Shown piece by piece: positions 1-8,520 of a stretch of 64,000 nt of DNA (positions are counted from its first letter, which is position 1; each line of letters opens with the position of its first letter). Source of the DNA: CALODP01 sp942492055 (lineage in GTDB: Bacteria > Bacteroidota > Ignavibacteria > Ignavibacteriales > Melioribacteraceae); contig CALODP010000015.1 in NCBI GenBank assembly GCA_942492055.1, forward strand, positions 1 to 64,000, read 5' to 3'. The position numbers were made by a program, and so were the translations under genes. The notes under the pieces were generated by a model. The model worked only from the letters and a program-made list of their open reading frames with translations, had not been told where the DNA came from and searched no databases.

Positions 1-2
1 TT

Positions 3-1595
3 CGTGTTATTCCCGGGTGGCTTTCTATTGTCCCGCCGTTATTGGCTATTCTGTTGGCTCTGTTGATAAGGCAGGTAATTATTTCTCTTGCTCTCGGAAT
101 TTTGGCCGGAACATTTTTCATATACGATTACAATCCTCTCTACGCATTGCTTCGTTTTGCAGATACTTTTATCGTTAACGCGTTAGCTGATAAAGATCAT
201 GTCTTTATCGTTCTCTTTACTCTTCTTATTGGAGGAGTAGTTGGAGTAATTTCCGCAAACGGAGGAACAAACGGACTGGCGAAGCAGATAACCAGATTTG
301 CGAAGAACGATAGAGGAGGAATGCTTTCCAGCTGGCTGATGGGGCTTGTGGTCTTCTTCGATGATTACGCAAACTCCTTGATAATAGGGAACATGATGCG
401 CCCGATAACGGATAAGCTAAGGATATCTAGAGAAAAGCTATCCTATATTGTTGACTCAACTGCTGCTCCTATTGCTAGTGTTGTACTAATAAGCACATGG
501 ATTGGTTACGAGCTTGGGATTATTGAGGATGGCTTGCGTGCTGTTAATATTGCCGAGAACCCATATGATGTTTTTATCGCATCGATTCCGTATAGTTTTT
601 ACCCTATCTGCGCCATCGGCTTTGTCTTTCTGGTTTCTTTTACCCGAAGAGATTTCGGGCCGATGCTCAGAGCTGAAAAGAGAGCTCGGGAAACAGGACA
701 AGTCTCACGAGTTACAGCTGAAGTGAAGGAACTTAAAGATGACAGCGCAAGATTATATAACGGTAACAAAGCACGATGGTATAACGGAGCTGTTCCGATA
801 TTGATTATACTCTTCGGAACAATGGGGGGATTAGTCTATACCGGAATAGAGTCTTTGGGGGCCAAGGGAATTGTAGATTATAATATTCAAGATATAATTG
901 GGGCTTCCGATTCTTACTCCTCATTATTGTGGGGGAGCTTTCTCGCTTGTGTGGTAGCAGTAATAATGTCTGTGTGGCAACGCATTCTTTCCCTTGGGAA
1001 AGCTATGGAGGCTTGGCAAAAGGGTGTGCAATCTATGGTCATCGCGGTTACTATTTTGGTATTCGCCTGGTCTATCAGCGCTATTACTAAAGAACTCTAC
1101 ACAGCGGATTACATAATCTCCGTTCTTAGCGATTCAATCGATTCACGATTTTTGCCCGCGATAATATTTATCATCTGTGCTGTTATCGGGTTTTCTACCG
1201 GAACTAGTTGGGGAACAATGGCTATTGTTATGCCGATTGTTATTCCCCTTACCGTTAAGCTCAACGGAGGCTCGATGGTTTCACCGGAAGAGGCAAAGGT
1301 GATTTTGTATGCCTCAATCAGTTCGGTATTGGCCGGATCGGTATTCGGAGATCACTGTTCTCCGATAGCGGATACAACCATACTTAGTTCGTTGGCATCA
1401 AAATGTAATCACATCGATCATGTTAATACACAGCTTCCATACGCCATTACTGTAGGTATTACTTGTCTGCTCTTCGGGTATTTGCCGGTGGCCTACGGGG
1501 TGAGCCCGATAATTTCGATCGTGGTTACACTTGGAGTATTGACAATGATACTGATTTTATTGGGGAAGAAACTACCCAAGGTGAAAGAGGACTAA
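3..1595 (+). CDS. NhaC-family Na+/H+ antiporter (5' end outside window)
   Basis: Integral inner-membrane protein likely exchanging Na+ for H+. The frame is open from base 3 with no stop, and the first codons (RVIPGWLSIVPPLLAILLAL) already form a membrane helix, so the true start lies upstream; a TTG at 42 is only an internal codon. About a dozen hydrophobic segments are visible. NhaC-type landmarks are FFDDYANSLIIGNMMRP roughly 120 residues in, GTSWGTMAIVMPI near residue 398, and GSVFGDHCSPIADTTI near residue 445, which form the conserved ion-pathway segments of this family. The length seen (530 residues) is normal for the family. The stop overlaps the convergent uvrC stop by four bases. The substrate ion or organic exchange partner cannot be decided from sequence. 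Confidence 0.88.
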   Translation, partial: RVIPGWLSIVPPLLAILLALLIRQVIISLALGILAGTFFIYDYNPLYALLRFADTFIVNALADKDHVFIVLFTLLIGGVVGVISANGGTNGLAKQITRFAKNDRGGMLSSWLMGLVVFFDDYANSLIIGNMMRPITDKLRISREKLSYIVDSTAAPIASVVLISTWIGYELGIIEDGLRAVNIAENPYDVFIASIPYSFYPICAIGFVFLVSFTRRDFGPMLRAEKRARETGQVSRVTAEVKELKDDSARLYNGNKARWYNGAVPILIILFGTMGGLVYTGIESLGAKGIVDYNIQDIIGASDSYSSLLWGSFLACVVAVIMSVWQRILSLGKAMEAWQKGVQSMVIAVTILVFAWSISAITKELYTADYIISVLSDSIDSRFLPAIIFIICAVIGFSTGTSWGTMAIVMPIVIPLTVKLNGGSMVSPEEAKVILYASISSVLAGSVFGDHCSPIADTTILSSLASKCNHIDHVNTQLPYAITVGITCLLFGYLPVAYGVSPIISIVVTLGVLTMILILLGKKLPKVKED

Positions 1596-3439
1596 GCTTT
1601 CTCCGCGGTGTCCTTATAGTGATCGACTATCAGTTTTGCTTTGGCGTTTCCGATTACTTCCGCTAATGTCTTTTCTTCGGAGGATCTAATTGCCTCTATG
1701 CTTGGAAATTCCCTCAATAGTTTTTCCGCTATTGTTTTTCCGATCCCCTTTATTTCCAGTAGCTCTGTGGTTAAGGTTCTCTTATCCCTTCTGTGACGGT
1801 GAAATGTAATAGCGAACCTGTGCGCCTCATCTCTGAGGTGTTGCAAAAGCTTCAACGAAGAGGAGGTTTTGGGAATTGTCTGAGCTTCCGGATTGCCCGG
1901 GAAGAATATTTCTTCAAGTCGTTTCGCCAATCCGATAACATTGTAGTTCTTCATTCCGACTCTATCCAATATCTCCACAGCGCTTGAGAGTTGTCCCTTT
2001 CCGCCGTCTACCATAATGAGGTCGGGGGATGGTTCTTCGCCGTTGGCTACTTTCGTATAACGGCGTTCAATTACTTCCTGCATGCTCGCGAAATCGTTGG
2101 GACCTTCAACTGTTTTAATGATGAATTTTCTGTATTGACTCTTCTTCGGTTTACCATCTTCGAATACTACCATGCTCGCTACTGTGTCACTTCCTTGAAT
2201 GTTGGATATATCGAAACATTCTATCCTCTTAGGGACGATATCGAGCCTTAGATCCCGCTTGAGAGCCGCCAGAACGTAAGGTACGTTGCCGTCCCGTTTC
2301 ATTCTTTGGAGTTGAATCTCTTTCAGTTGTAGAGTCGCGTTTCGCTTACACATTTTCACAAGTGACATCGAGTCACTCTTTCTTTGCGGAATAACGAATT
2401 TTATTTTTTTTCCGCTCTTTTCGTTAAGCCAATCTACAAGTGAATCCTTATCTTCAGGTTCTACTTCGAGAATTATCTCTTTGGGAATTTCTACATATTC
2501 GTTGTAATAGAACTTCACTATTGCCCCGTATATGTCCGAGAGCTCTTCGTTCGGGGCGGCTGTGAGGTTTAGTTGTTTTCGTCCGACCAGTTTTCCTTCC
2601 CGAATGTTTAGAATATTACATGCTACATCTTTTCCCTCAACAGCGGCAGCTATCACATCCCGATCGGCAAAGTCGCTTGAAACAATTTTCTGTTTGGAAG
2701 AGTAGACTCTCAATTTTTCTATCTTGTCTCTTAGCTCCGCTGCTTTCTCGAAATCCAGAGCTTCCGAGGCGATCATCATTTCCTCGGTAAGTTCTTTGAT
2801 AAGAGTTTCGGTTTTGCCACTGAGCATTTTGATAACATGCTCGACCATCTTTCTGTAATCTGCTTCGGAGATGAGTCCTTCGCACGGACCGTCACATTTT
2901 TTTATGTGGTAATCGAGGCAAACCTTAATCTTTCCCGCTGCGATTGAGTCGGAGTCGATATTGTATTTGCAACTACGTATTCTGAAGGTCTGATTTATCA
3001 TTCTCAGAGAACTCTTCATCGATTTTACCTCGGTGAAAGGACCGAAGTATTTGGAACCGTCCCGTATCACATCCCTTGTGGCGAATATCTGGGGATATGG
3101 CTCGTTTGTTACCCGTATGTAGGGATAGGTTTTGTCATCCTTAAGGAGGATATTGTATCTTGGTTTCAATTCTTTTATGAGATTGTTTTCCAAAACCAAC
3201 GCCTCTAGCTCGCTATCGGTTACTATTAGCTGAAGATCCGTAATCTTTTTTACCAGCGCGAGTGTTTTGGGGGACGTTACGGAGCTATGAAAATAAGAGC
3301 GCACCCGATTCCGAAGGTTCTTCGCTTTCCCGACGTAAATTACTTTGCCGGATTTATCTTTGAACTGATAAATCCCCGGTAAGGCCGGTAGGCTTTTGAG
3401 TTTCTCTTCGAGCGATATGTCGTTGCTTGGCGTATCCAT
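1592..3439 (-). CDS. uvrC: UvrABC excinuclease subunit C
   Basis: Makes the 3' and 5' incisions in nucleotide excision repair together with UvrA and UvrB. The 615-residue product shows, in order, the GIY-YIG nuclease domain (GIY at residues 22-24, YVGKAKNLRNRVRSYF from 35), the cysteine-bearing middle region (CLDYHIKKCDGPCEG), a UVR motif (EALDFEKAAELRDKIEKLR), the RNase H-like C-terminal nuclease (ECFDISNIQGSDTVASMV) and a helix-hairpin-helix end (EIKGIGKTIAEKLL). Length matches the family. I chose the ATG at 3439 because the family begins a few residues before LKSLPALPGIY; a longer reading to 3550 adds 37 non-conserved residues. It is a separate gene from the DnaQ-UvrC-type fusion at 57394-59055. 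Confidence 0.95.
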   Translation of the reverse strand: MDTPSNDISLEEKLKSLPALPGIYQFKDKSGKVIYVGKAKNLRNRVRSYFHSSVTSPKTLALVKKITDLQLIVTDSELEALVLENNLIKELKPRYNILLKDDKTYPYIRVTNEPYPQIFATRDVIRDGSKYFGPFTEVKSMKSSLRMINQTFRIRSCKYNIDSDSIAAGKIKVCLDYHIKKCDGPCEGLISEADYRKMVEHVIKMLSGKTETLIKELTEEMMIASEALDFEKAAELRDKIEKLRVYSSKQKIVSSDFADRDVIAAAVEGKDVACNILNIREGKLVGRKQLNLTAAPNEELSDIYGAIVKFYYNEYVEIPKEIILEVEPEDKDSLVDWLNEKSGKKIKFVIPQRKSDSMSLVKMCKRNATLQLKEIQLQRMKRDGNVPYVLAALKRDLRLDIVPKRIECFDISNIQGSDTVASMVVFEDGKPKKSQYRKFIIKTVEGPNDFASMQEVIERRYTKVANGEEPSPDLIMVDGGKGQLSSAVEILDRVGMKNYNVIGLAKRLEEIFFPGNPEAQTIPKTSSSLKLLQHLRDEAHRFAITFHRHRRDKRTLTTELLEIKGIGKTIAEKLLREFPSIEAIRSSEEKTLAEVIGNAKAKLIVDHYKDTAEKA

Positions 3440-3614
3440 AGTTTCCGTAATTATTACCCGAAAACATATCGAAAAAAAAGAAGAAATTAAAGATGGAAAG
3501 CAGAGAGAGGAGTTGAGACTTCTATGGGATGATAATCTTTTGGATTCCACTATTGAATTATGTTGTAAAATAATTTAGATTTATTTGATAATTGTTGAAC
3601 CTATATGTATAGAT

Positions 3615-4175
3615 ATGAAAAAAGCAATATGTTTCTTCCTGTTTCTCTTGTCAAATGCGATTTATGGTCAAGATAATAATATCGATAGTTTGAGTACCGG
3701 TTTGATTTACGGTAAAGAGCATGCTTTTTTGCTCTCAGCTCCAAACGGATGGGTTTTGGATAATTCCAGTGGTCTTTCTCAAGGAATACAAGCGGTGTTT
3801 TATCCCAAAGGAGGAAGTTGGAATAATTCAAATACGGTTATGTATGCCAATACAGCAAGCAAAAGTTCCGAAGGGAATGAGACTATCGAAAAACTAATTG
3901 AGTATGATTTGGAGAACTTCAAAAAGCGAGGGGCTCTGGTTGTCAAGGATACAACAATTACTTTAGAACGTTCTGATAATAAAGCAATTTTGAAATACTT
4001 TGATGATAGTAACTATGGGAATTATGAAATAGTTGCATACATCGATGAAGAAAAAATTGTTGCGCTGATTGTCTTGTCCTCAAGAGATAAAGCCGAATTT
4101 TCCGAAGCAATTCCAAAGTTTATTGAGCTGTTGAATTCATATGTTTTTGTTACTAAGGATGTAATTGTCGAGTAA
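3615..4175 (+). CDS. Exported protein of unknown function
   Basis: No family recognised with certainty. The ATG at 3615 gives MKKAICFFLFLLSNAIYGQD, a clean Sec signal peptide with a cleavage site after YGQ or before QD; the reading frame is also open upstream to 3585 but that would bury the signal. The mature part (about 165 residues) is soluble, rich in N, S, K and E, and has the layout of small periplasmic proteins that start with a strand motif (HAFLLSAPNGWVLDN) and end with a helix (FSEAIPKFIELLNSY), reminiscent of DUF-type or PsbP-like stress proteins. It stands alone between uvrC and another exported protein. Its last 22 bases recur downstream at 4884-4905. Confidence 0.7.
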   Translation: MKKAICFFLFLLSNAIYGQDNNIDSLSTGLIYGKEHAFLLSAPNGWVLDNSSGLSQGIQAVFYPKGGSWNNSNTVMYANTASKSSEGNETIEKLIEYDLENFKKRGALVVKDTTITLERSDNKAILKYFDDSNYGNYEIVAYIDEEKIVALIVLSSRDKAEFSEAIPKFIELLNSYVFVTKDVIVE

Positions 4176-4192
4176 AGGTTTGGATTAAAAGC

Positions 4193-4217
4193 TTTACAAT
4201 ATCATCCCTATTGTAAA
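4193..4217. other. Inverted repeat, 9-bp arms
   Basis: Perfect arms TTTACAATA (4193-4201) and TATTGTAAA (4209-4217) with a 7-base loop lie 18 bases after the stop of the preceding gene. It may be a transcript-end hairpin, although no T tract follows, or an operator for the gene at 4317. Confidence 0.4.
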
Positions 4218-4316
4218 AATCCTTTCTAATCAACACATAACCAACTCTGCGGAACCCGATATTTTCGGAGAGTGACACATAATTATGAATAATATTACTA
4301 TTACGGAGATTTCATA

Positions 4317-4817
4317 GTGAAGAAAGCGTTAAAATTACTAATCATTTTATTATTTGTCGGAAGCGCTCTTTATGCGCAAGATATTACTCTGAAGAATTCA
4401 TTCTTTGTAGGGATGAAATACTCTCTTGATGGAGAGCATTTTCAGAAAGTGAATCTAACTAATCTTAAGTTGATAATGAAAGAAAATCAAGAAGCAATCT
4501 CTCTGTTGGATAGCTACAAATCTTATTTGACAGTTAGTAAAATATTGGGTTATCCCGGCGGCTTTTTGGTTGGGTGGCCAATAGGTGGATATCTAGGTGG
4601 CGGAGAGTGGACTGATAGTTACAGAACCATGATTGCTGTCGGGGCACCTTTAGCTGTATTATCAATAGTATTTGAGATTACGGCAAATAATCGTCTTAAG
4701 GAGGCTGTCGAAAAATATAATAGTGGTAAAACAGCAATGCTCGACAATATTGATGTTAAGTTTGGATATGGAAATTATAGCAAAGGACTTACATTGAATT
4801 TTACTTATCACTTCTGA
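4317..4817 (+). CDS. Small exported or outer-membrane-associated protein, unknown function
   Basis: A 166-residue protein that begins at a GTG (4317) preceded by ACGGAG at good spacing. Residues 1-20 (MKKALKLLIILLFVGSALYA) are a signal peptide ending in YAQD. The middle contains a glycine-rich hydrophobic segment (GYPGGFLVGWPIGGYLGGGE) and a second hydrophobic stretch (MIAVGAPLAVLSIVFEI), and the C-terminus (GNYSKGLTLNFTYHF) ends with an aromatic residue as outer-membrane beta strands do. This layout is common in short Bacteroidota proteins of unknown role. Function is not assigned. Confidence 0.65.
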   Translation: MKKALKLLIILLFVGSALYAQDITLKNSFFVGMKYSLDGEHFQKVNLTNLKLIMKENQEAISLLDSYKSYLTVSKILGYPGGFLVGWPIGGYLGGGEWTDSYRTMIAVGAPLAVLSIVFEITANNRLKEAVEKYNSGKTAMLDNIDVKFGYGNYSKGLTLNFTYHF

Positions 4818-4883
4818 TGTGTGTTGCGCTATAAGGGAGGGGAATAATACCCTCTCTTGGAGTTTTAATCCATTTCCTAATTT

Positions 4884-4905
4884 TAAGGATGTAATTTTCG
4901 AGTAA
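4884..4905 (+). repeat. 22-bp duplicate of the 3' end of the gene at 3615-4175
   Basis: Bases 4884-4905 match 4154-4175 at 21 of 22 positions, including the stop codon TAA (TAAGGATGTAATT, then G or T, then TCGAGTAA). The flanks do not match by eye. It may be the leftover end of a decayed second copy of that gene, or a small dispersed repeat. The space 4818-4968 otherwise shows only a weak GGGAGGG/CCCTCTC hairpin near 4835-4856. Confidence 0.5.
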
Positions 4906-4968
4906 TTGCATTAGAAGAAAAAAAAATTTTGAGAATGATATTTAGTTAACGATTGAGAATAATAAAAT

Positions 4969-5280
4969 ATGAAAAATGTTTTCTGCGCAATATTTCTCTT
5001 TTCTATATTTATTTTCTATGGAATAGAAATCGGGGTTTTGTGGGAGTATCTTTTTAGTTTGAAATGGTACACTTCCTGTATCAACTGGGTATTATTAGTT
5101 ATGCTTTTTGGTATTGCCGGATTTTTGACGGAAATTTTCACTTCTAGACATCATAGCCATAAGAAGAGAAAATCTTGGCTGAGATTTAGCGAAAAGGATT
5201 TTAAAGTAATTAATATATTGCTTTGTCTTCAATTGCTTCTCATTTTTACAGTTCCCTTTGTGCTTTTTCTATTGCGTTGA
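4969..5280 (+). CDS. Small membrane protein, unknown function
   Basis: A 103-residue protein with three hydrophobic segments: residues 2-20 (NVFCAIFLFSIFIFYGIEI), about 37-56 (WVLLVMLFGIAGFLTEIF) and 81-102 (VINILLCLQLLLIFTVPFVLFLL). Between the second and third lies a basic, histidine-bearing loop (SRHHSHKKRKSWLRF), which by the positive-inside rule should be cytoplasmic. No family recognised. The Shine-Dalgarno sequence is poor, so translation is not certain. Confidence 0.5.
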   Translation: MKNVFCAIFLFSIFIFYGIEIGVLWEYLFSLKWYTSCINWVLLVMLFGIAGFLTEIFTSRHHSHKKRKSWLRFSEKDFKVINILLCLQLLLIFTVPFVLFLLR

Positions 5281-5373
5281 TTAAATTAATATTTCGGATG
5301 GCTTCTTATTTGTTTCCCTTATTCGGAATAGAATTAAGCAGATTGTTATTCTATAAACTCACTACTATTGTCT

Positions 5374-5763
5374 ATGGAAAAGATTAAAAATCAAAAAGTA
5401 TTGGAAAAATATCTGAAGTATTTACTCTCGTTTTCTGATCAGTTGCTAAGCAAAAGCTCCATAAACTATGCTGATTTTGAGCAATTGGTAATAGAGAATA
5501 ATCTATTCCACTCAAGGTGTAAAGATTCAATCAACCTGGCTTACGACTTAATCGAGACAATAGAATCGATTAAATTAACCCCTATTTACAACACTGGAAA
5601 GAGTAGTATTTTTAACTTTTTTTTGAGTGGTATGAGATTATCAGGATGCAAACATGACCTGGAAAGGTTGGAAGAGGAAGAGTATAGAAATAAGATTCTC
5701 CATTTTCAAAACCAAATACTTAATCTATTATCAACACTTTCGAGCTATTATTTTTACAAATAG
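5374..5763 (+). CDS. Hypothetical protein
   Basis: A 129-residue protein from the ATG at 5374 (an in-frame TTG two codons upstream is the alternative). No signal peptide or membrane segment; the composition (L, S, N, K, E) suggests an alpha-helical cytosolic protein, with a hydrophobic-polar helix pattern near the C-terminus (KILHFQNQILNLLSTLSSYYF). No family recognised. It sits among small genes of unknown role upstream of the ankyrin lipoprotein; no convincing Shine-Dalgarno site. Confidence 0.45.
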   Translation: MEKIKNQKVLEKYLKYLLSFSDQLLSKSSINYADFEQLVIENNLFHSRCKDSINLAYDLIETIESIKLTPIYNTGKSSIFNFFLSGMRLSGCKHDLERLEEEEYRNKILHFQNQILNLLSTLSSYYFYK

Positions 5764-5844
5764 CTTTTGGGGGAGAATAGTAATATTCCCATATAGAATC
5801 TTTTTTCTGCCAACTACAATGTCGAATTCAGAAACGAGGAATAA

Positions 5845-6711
5845 ATGAAAAAATACTATTTTCTAGTTTTTATTATATTGTTAGCAAGTTGCAATAAAAT
5901 GACCCGTGTGAGGGATGTGGATGTGAGTAAACTGAGAGGATACGATTATAGGTTATTCAAAAACACACCGGCTTGGGAGCTTGCAAAGGCTGTCTGGGAT
6001 GAGGAGGAGAATGAAATAGACAGAATTCTTACCGCAGATAGTACCTTGATAAATTATCGAGAGCCTAAATATGGACAAACACTACTGTTTTTAACAATAT
6101 GGCATAATCAAGAAGAAACTCTTGAGTATTTATTGAAAAAAGGTGCTGATCCGAACCTTTATGATTTTTATGATGGAACGTCCCCCATTATTCATGCTTG
6201 TCAAAATAGCTCTAATATTGAACTCGTAAAATTATTAATACGTTTTGGCGCAAATCCGAATGATGTAGAATTTGGGAAAAGACGGAAGGGGAATAGTACT
6301 CGGTTTACCCCATTAATGGCAGCATGTCAGAACGGGAATTTGGATCTAGTTCGACTTTTACTGAAAGCTGGTGTCGATATTAATTATCGTGATGAATATG
6401 AAATATCTGCGTTATCAAGAGCTACTATACAAAATAAATATGATATAATTCAGTTATTACTAAAAAGCGGAGCAGACTATTCAATACCAGTTTATCATAT
6501 GGTTGACGGCCGTCCGGTAATGATTCAAGAAGCCTTACGAAAGTTACTGCCGGCACTTGGTTCAAGAGATCATAAAGTAAAGATGGAAATTGTTTCCTAT
6601 CTGAAGGGAAAGGGAATAGACTATGCCAAAACTCCCATACCCGAATATATTTTGAAAATCATAAAAAAGAAATATAAGGAAAATTGGCCGGAATATATAA
6701 AACGATATTAG
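5845..6711 (+). CDS. Ankyrin-repeat lipoprotein
   Basis: Predicted lipoprotein: the N-terminus MKKYYFLVFIILLASCNK has a lipobox with the lipidated Cys at residue 16. Residues about 70-215 hold four ankyrin repeats, recognisable by the patterns GQTLLFLTIWHNQEETLEYL, SPIIHACQNSSNIELVKLL, FTPLMAACQNGNLDLVRLLL and the final AD or VD loop residues (GADPNLYD, GANPNDVE, GVDINYRD, GADYSIPV). Ankyrin repeats bind partner proteins; exported ones in bacteria sometimes serve as immunity or scaffold proteins, but no partner is evident here. The C-terminal 70 residues (EIVSYLKGKGIDYAKTPIP) look like a degenerate last repeat. Length 288. Confidence 0.8.
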   Translation: MKKYYFLVFIILLASCNKMTRVRDVDVSKLRGYDYRLFKNTPAWELAKAVWDEEENEIDRILTADSTLINYREPKYGQTLLFLTIWHNQEETLEYLLKKGADPNLYDFYDGTSPIIHACQNSSNIELVKLLIRFGANPNDVEFGKRRKGNSTRFTPLMAACQNGNLDLVRLLLKAGVDINYRDEYEISALSRATIQNKYDIIQLLLKSGADYSIPVYHMVDGRPVMIQEALRKLLPALGSRDHKVKMEIVSYLKGKGIDYAKTPIPEYILKIIKKKYKENWPEYIKRY

Positions 6712-6858
6712 TAACTAAGTATTGTGAAGCAACCATTTTTTTAAGGCAAGAGGCATAAATTGCATACATAAAAATGGAGTTGCGGGCCTATACTCATATC
6801 TTCTGTTGAACCAATGTAATAAACTATTCGTGAAAAATGACATTGATTACCATTCGTT

Positions 6859-6881
6859 TTGTAGTTACTTTGTGATTACAA
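6859..6881. promoter_or_regulatory. Inverted repeat upstream of mazE, candidate operator
   Basis: TTGTAGTTAC (6859-6868) and GTGATTACAA (6872-6881) pair at 8 of 10 positions around a TTT centre, 15 bases before the mazE ATG. MazE-type antitoxins bind palindromes in their own promoter, so this is the likely autoregulatory site. Inference from position and symmetry only. Confidence 0.4.
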
Positions 6882-6896
6882 CTAATAGAGAAAAAC

Positions 6897-7154
6897 ATGA
6901 AAACGAAAATTGTAAAAATCGGTAATTCCAGAGGAGTAAGAATTCCCAAATCCTTTCTTGAGGAAAGTGGTTTAACTGAAGAAGCGGAAATCGAGATTGA
7001 AAATGGGAAAATAGTTATAAAGCCGGTTACAAAAGCGCGTTCCACTTGGGATTCCGCCTTCAAGAAAATGGACAACAATAACGATGATCTCCTTATGGAC
7101 GCCGAAGCATTATCGGAGCAAAGCGGATGGGATAAAAAAGAATGGGAATGGTAG
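6897..7154 (+). CDS. mazE: MazE-like antitoxin, AbrB/SpoVT fold
   Basis: An 85-residue antitoxin expected to bind and neutralise the adjacent MazF toxin and to repress the operon. The N-terminal swapped-hairpin DNA-binding domain is clear: MKTKIVKIGNSRGVRIPKSF (residues 1-20), followed by a second half rich in acidic residues (EESGLTEEAEIEIENGKIVI). The C-terminal 35 residues (WDSAFKKMDNNNDDLLMDAE) are acidic and probably unstructured until they wrap the toxin. The toxin start ATG follows the stop codon TAG with no base between, which implies translational coupling. Length is typical. Confidence 0.9.
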   Translation: MKTKIVKIGNSRGVRIPKSFLEESGLTEEAEIEIENGKIVIKPVTKARSTWDSAFKKMDNNNDDLLMDAEALSEQSGWDKKEWEW

Positions 7155-7475
7155 ATGATTATTCGCTTTGAAGTATACTATGTGAGTTTAGATCCCACAA
7201 TTGGCAAAGAGATAAAAAAGACCCGCCCATGTGTTGTTATCTCTCCCGATGAGATGAACCGCAACATCGATACTGTAATAGTTGCTCCGTTAACATCGGT
7301 ATTAAGAAATTATCCTACACGTGTTCCATGCAAAATAGAAGGTAAACAAGGCCAAATTGTATTGGATCAGATCAGAATAGTCGATAAATCAAGACTTGTG
7401 AAAAAAATAACACTTCTATCTAAAGTAACCCAAAAGAAAGTACTAAACCTTTTGAAAGAGATGTTTGCCGAATAG
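7155..7475 (+). CDS. mazF: MazF/PemK-family endoribonuclease toxin
   Basis: A 106-residue toxin of the CcdB/PemK fold that likely cleaves mRNA at a short specific sequence. Typical motifs: GKEIKKTRPCVVISPDEMNR (residues 15-34) with the conserved Arg and Pro, VIVAPLTSVL, and VDKSRLVKKI, the region that contains the conserved C-terminal strand. It is encoded directly after mazE. The cleavage sequence cannot be read from the gene. Immediately downstream the DNA changes into repeats, and the weak inverted repeat AATAGTA/TACTATT (7471-7495) overlaps its stop. Confidence 0.92.
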   Translation: MIIRFEVYYVSLDPTIGKEIKKTRPCVVISPDEMNRNIDTVIVAPLTSVLRNYPTRVPCKIEGKQGQIVLDQIRIVDKSRLVKKITLLSKVTQKKVLNLLKEMFAE

Positions 7476-7609
7476 TACCACTACCGAATACTATTTGACG
7501 AATCCCATTAATTTCTCTTGCTTTCCTCTGTGCCCCTCAGTGCTCTCTGTGGTGAGACACTACCAAACTCATAACGAATTTCTTCACTCTCCCGACTTTC
7601 CGCGCCACC

Positions 7610-8470
7610 GTCACCTCCCATTGCACGGCTGTCACTTCGTTTTGATCGAGTGTAATTTCGCATTGAACGAATGTAACTTCTCTTCGAACGACTGTCACCT
7701 CGCATTGAACGAATGTCACTTCGTTTTGATCGAGTGTAATTTCGCATTGAACGAATGTAACTTCTCTTTGAACGAATGTCACCTTCCATTGAACGGCTGC
7801 CACTTCGCTTTGATCGAGTGTCACCTCGTTTTGAATGAATGTAACTTCTCTTCGAACGACTGTCACCTTCCATTGAACGGCTGTCACTTCGCTTTGATCG
7901 AGTGTCACCTCGTTTTGAATGAATGTAACTTCTCTTCGAACGACTGTCACCTTCCATTGAACGGCTGTCACTTCGCTTTGATCGAGTGCAACTTCGCATT
8001 GAATGGATGTAACTTCTCTTTGAACGACTGTCACCTCCCATTGAACGGCTGCCACTTCGCTTTGATCGAGTGTAATTTCGCATTGAATGGATGTAACTTC
8101 TCTTCGAACGACTGTCACCTCGCATTGAACGAATGTAACTTCTCTTTGAACGGCTGTCACCATCCATTGCACGAGTGCAACTTCGCATTGAATGAATGTA
8201 ACTTCTCTTTGAACGGCTGTCACCTTCCATTGCACGGCTGTCACTTCGTTTTGATCGAGTGTAACTTCGTTTTGAATGAATGTAACTTCTCTTCGAACGA
8301 CCGTCACCTTCCATTGAACGGCTGTCACTTCGCTTTGATCGAGTGTAACTTCGTTTTGAATGAATGTAACTTCTCTTTGAACGGCTGTCACCTTCCATTG
8401 CACGGCTGTCACTTCGCTTTGATCGAGTGTAACTTCCCATTGAATGAATGTAACTTCTCTTCGAACAATC
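7610..8470. repeat. Tandem array of 41 x 21-bp units, family 1
   Basis: Exactly 41 units of 21 bp with no indel between 7610 and 8470. Units begin GTCAC, GTAAC, GTAAT, GCCAC or GCAAC and mostly carry TTGAACG, TTCGAACG, TTGATCG or TTGAATG near the end. Four unit types follow each other as A (GTCACCTTCC, ending TTGAACGGCT), B (GTCACTTCGC, ending TTGATCGAGT), C (GTAACTTCG, ending TTGAATGAAT) and D (GTAACTTCTC, ending TTCGAACGACT), giving an 84-bp higher-order period seen in 11 rounds, of which two are short (units 25-29). Because 21 is a multiple of three, one plus frame and two minus frames stay open throughout, but none has a convincing start site. A single CTCTGTG...GTGGT motif lies at 7523-7553. 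Function unknown; 7476-7609 holds nothing else. Confidence 0.95.
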
Positions 8471-8520
8471 TTCTGCCAACCAACAAGTATCCTTTGGGGA
8501 CTGATTATAGTTCCTTCTCT

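Noticed and set aside
7610..8470. CRISPR array
   Set aside because: Units are contiguous; there are no unique spacers, and no cas genes are present.
7508..8479. Minus-strand frame with RSK/RSD/SYIHSK-type repeats
   Set aside because: No start signal, very biased composition, and closed by stops in the second 21-bp array.
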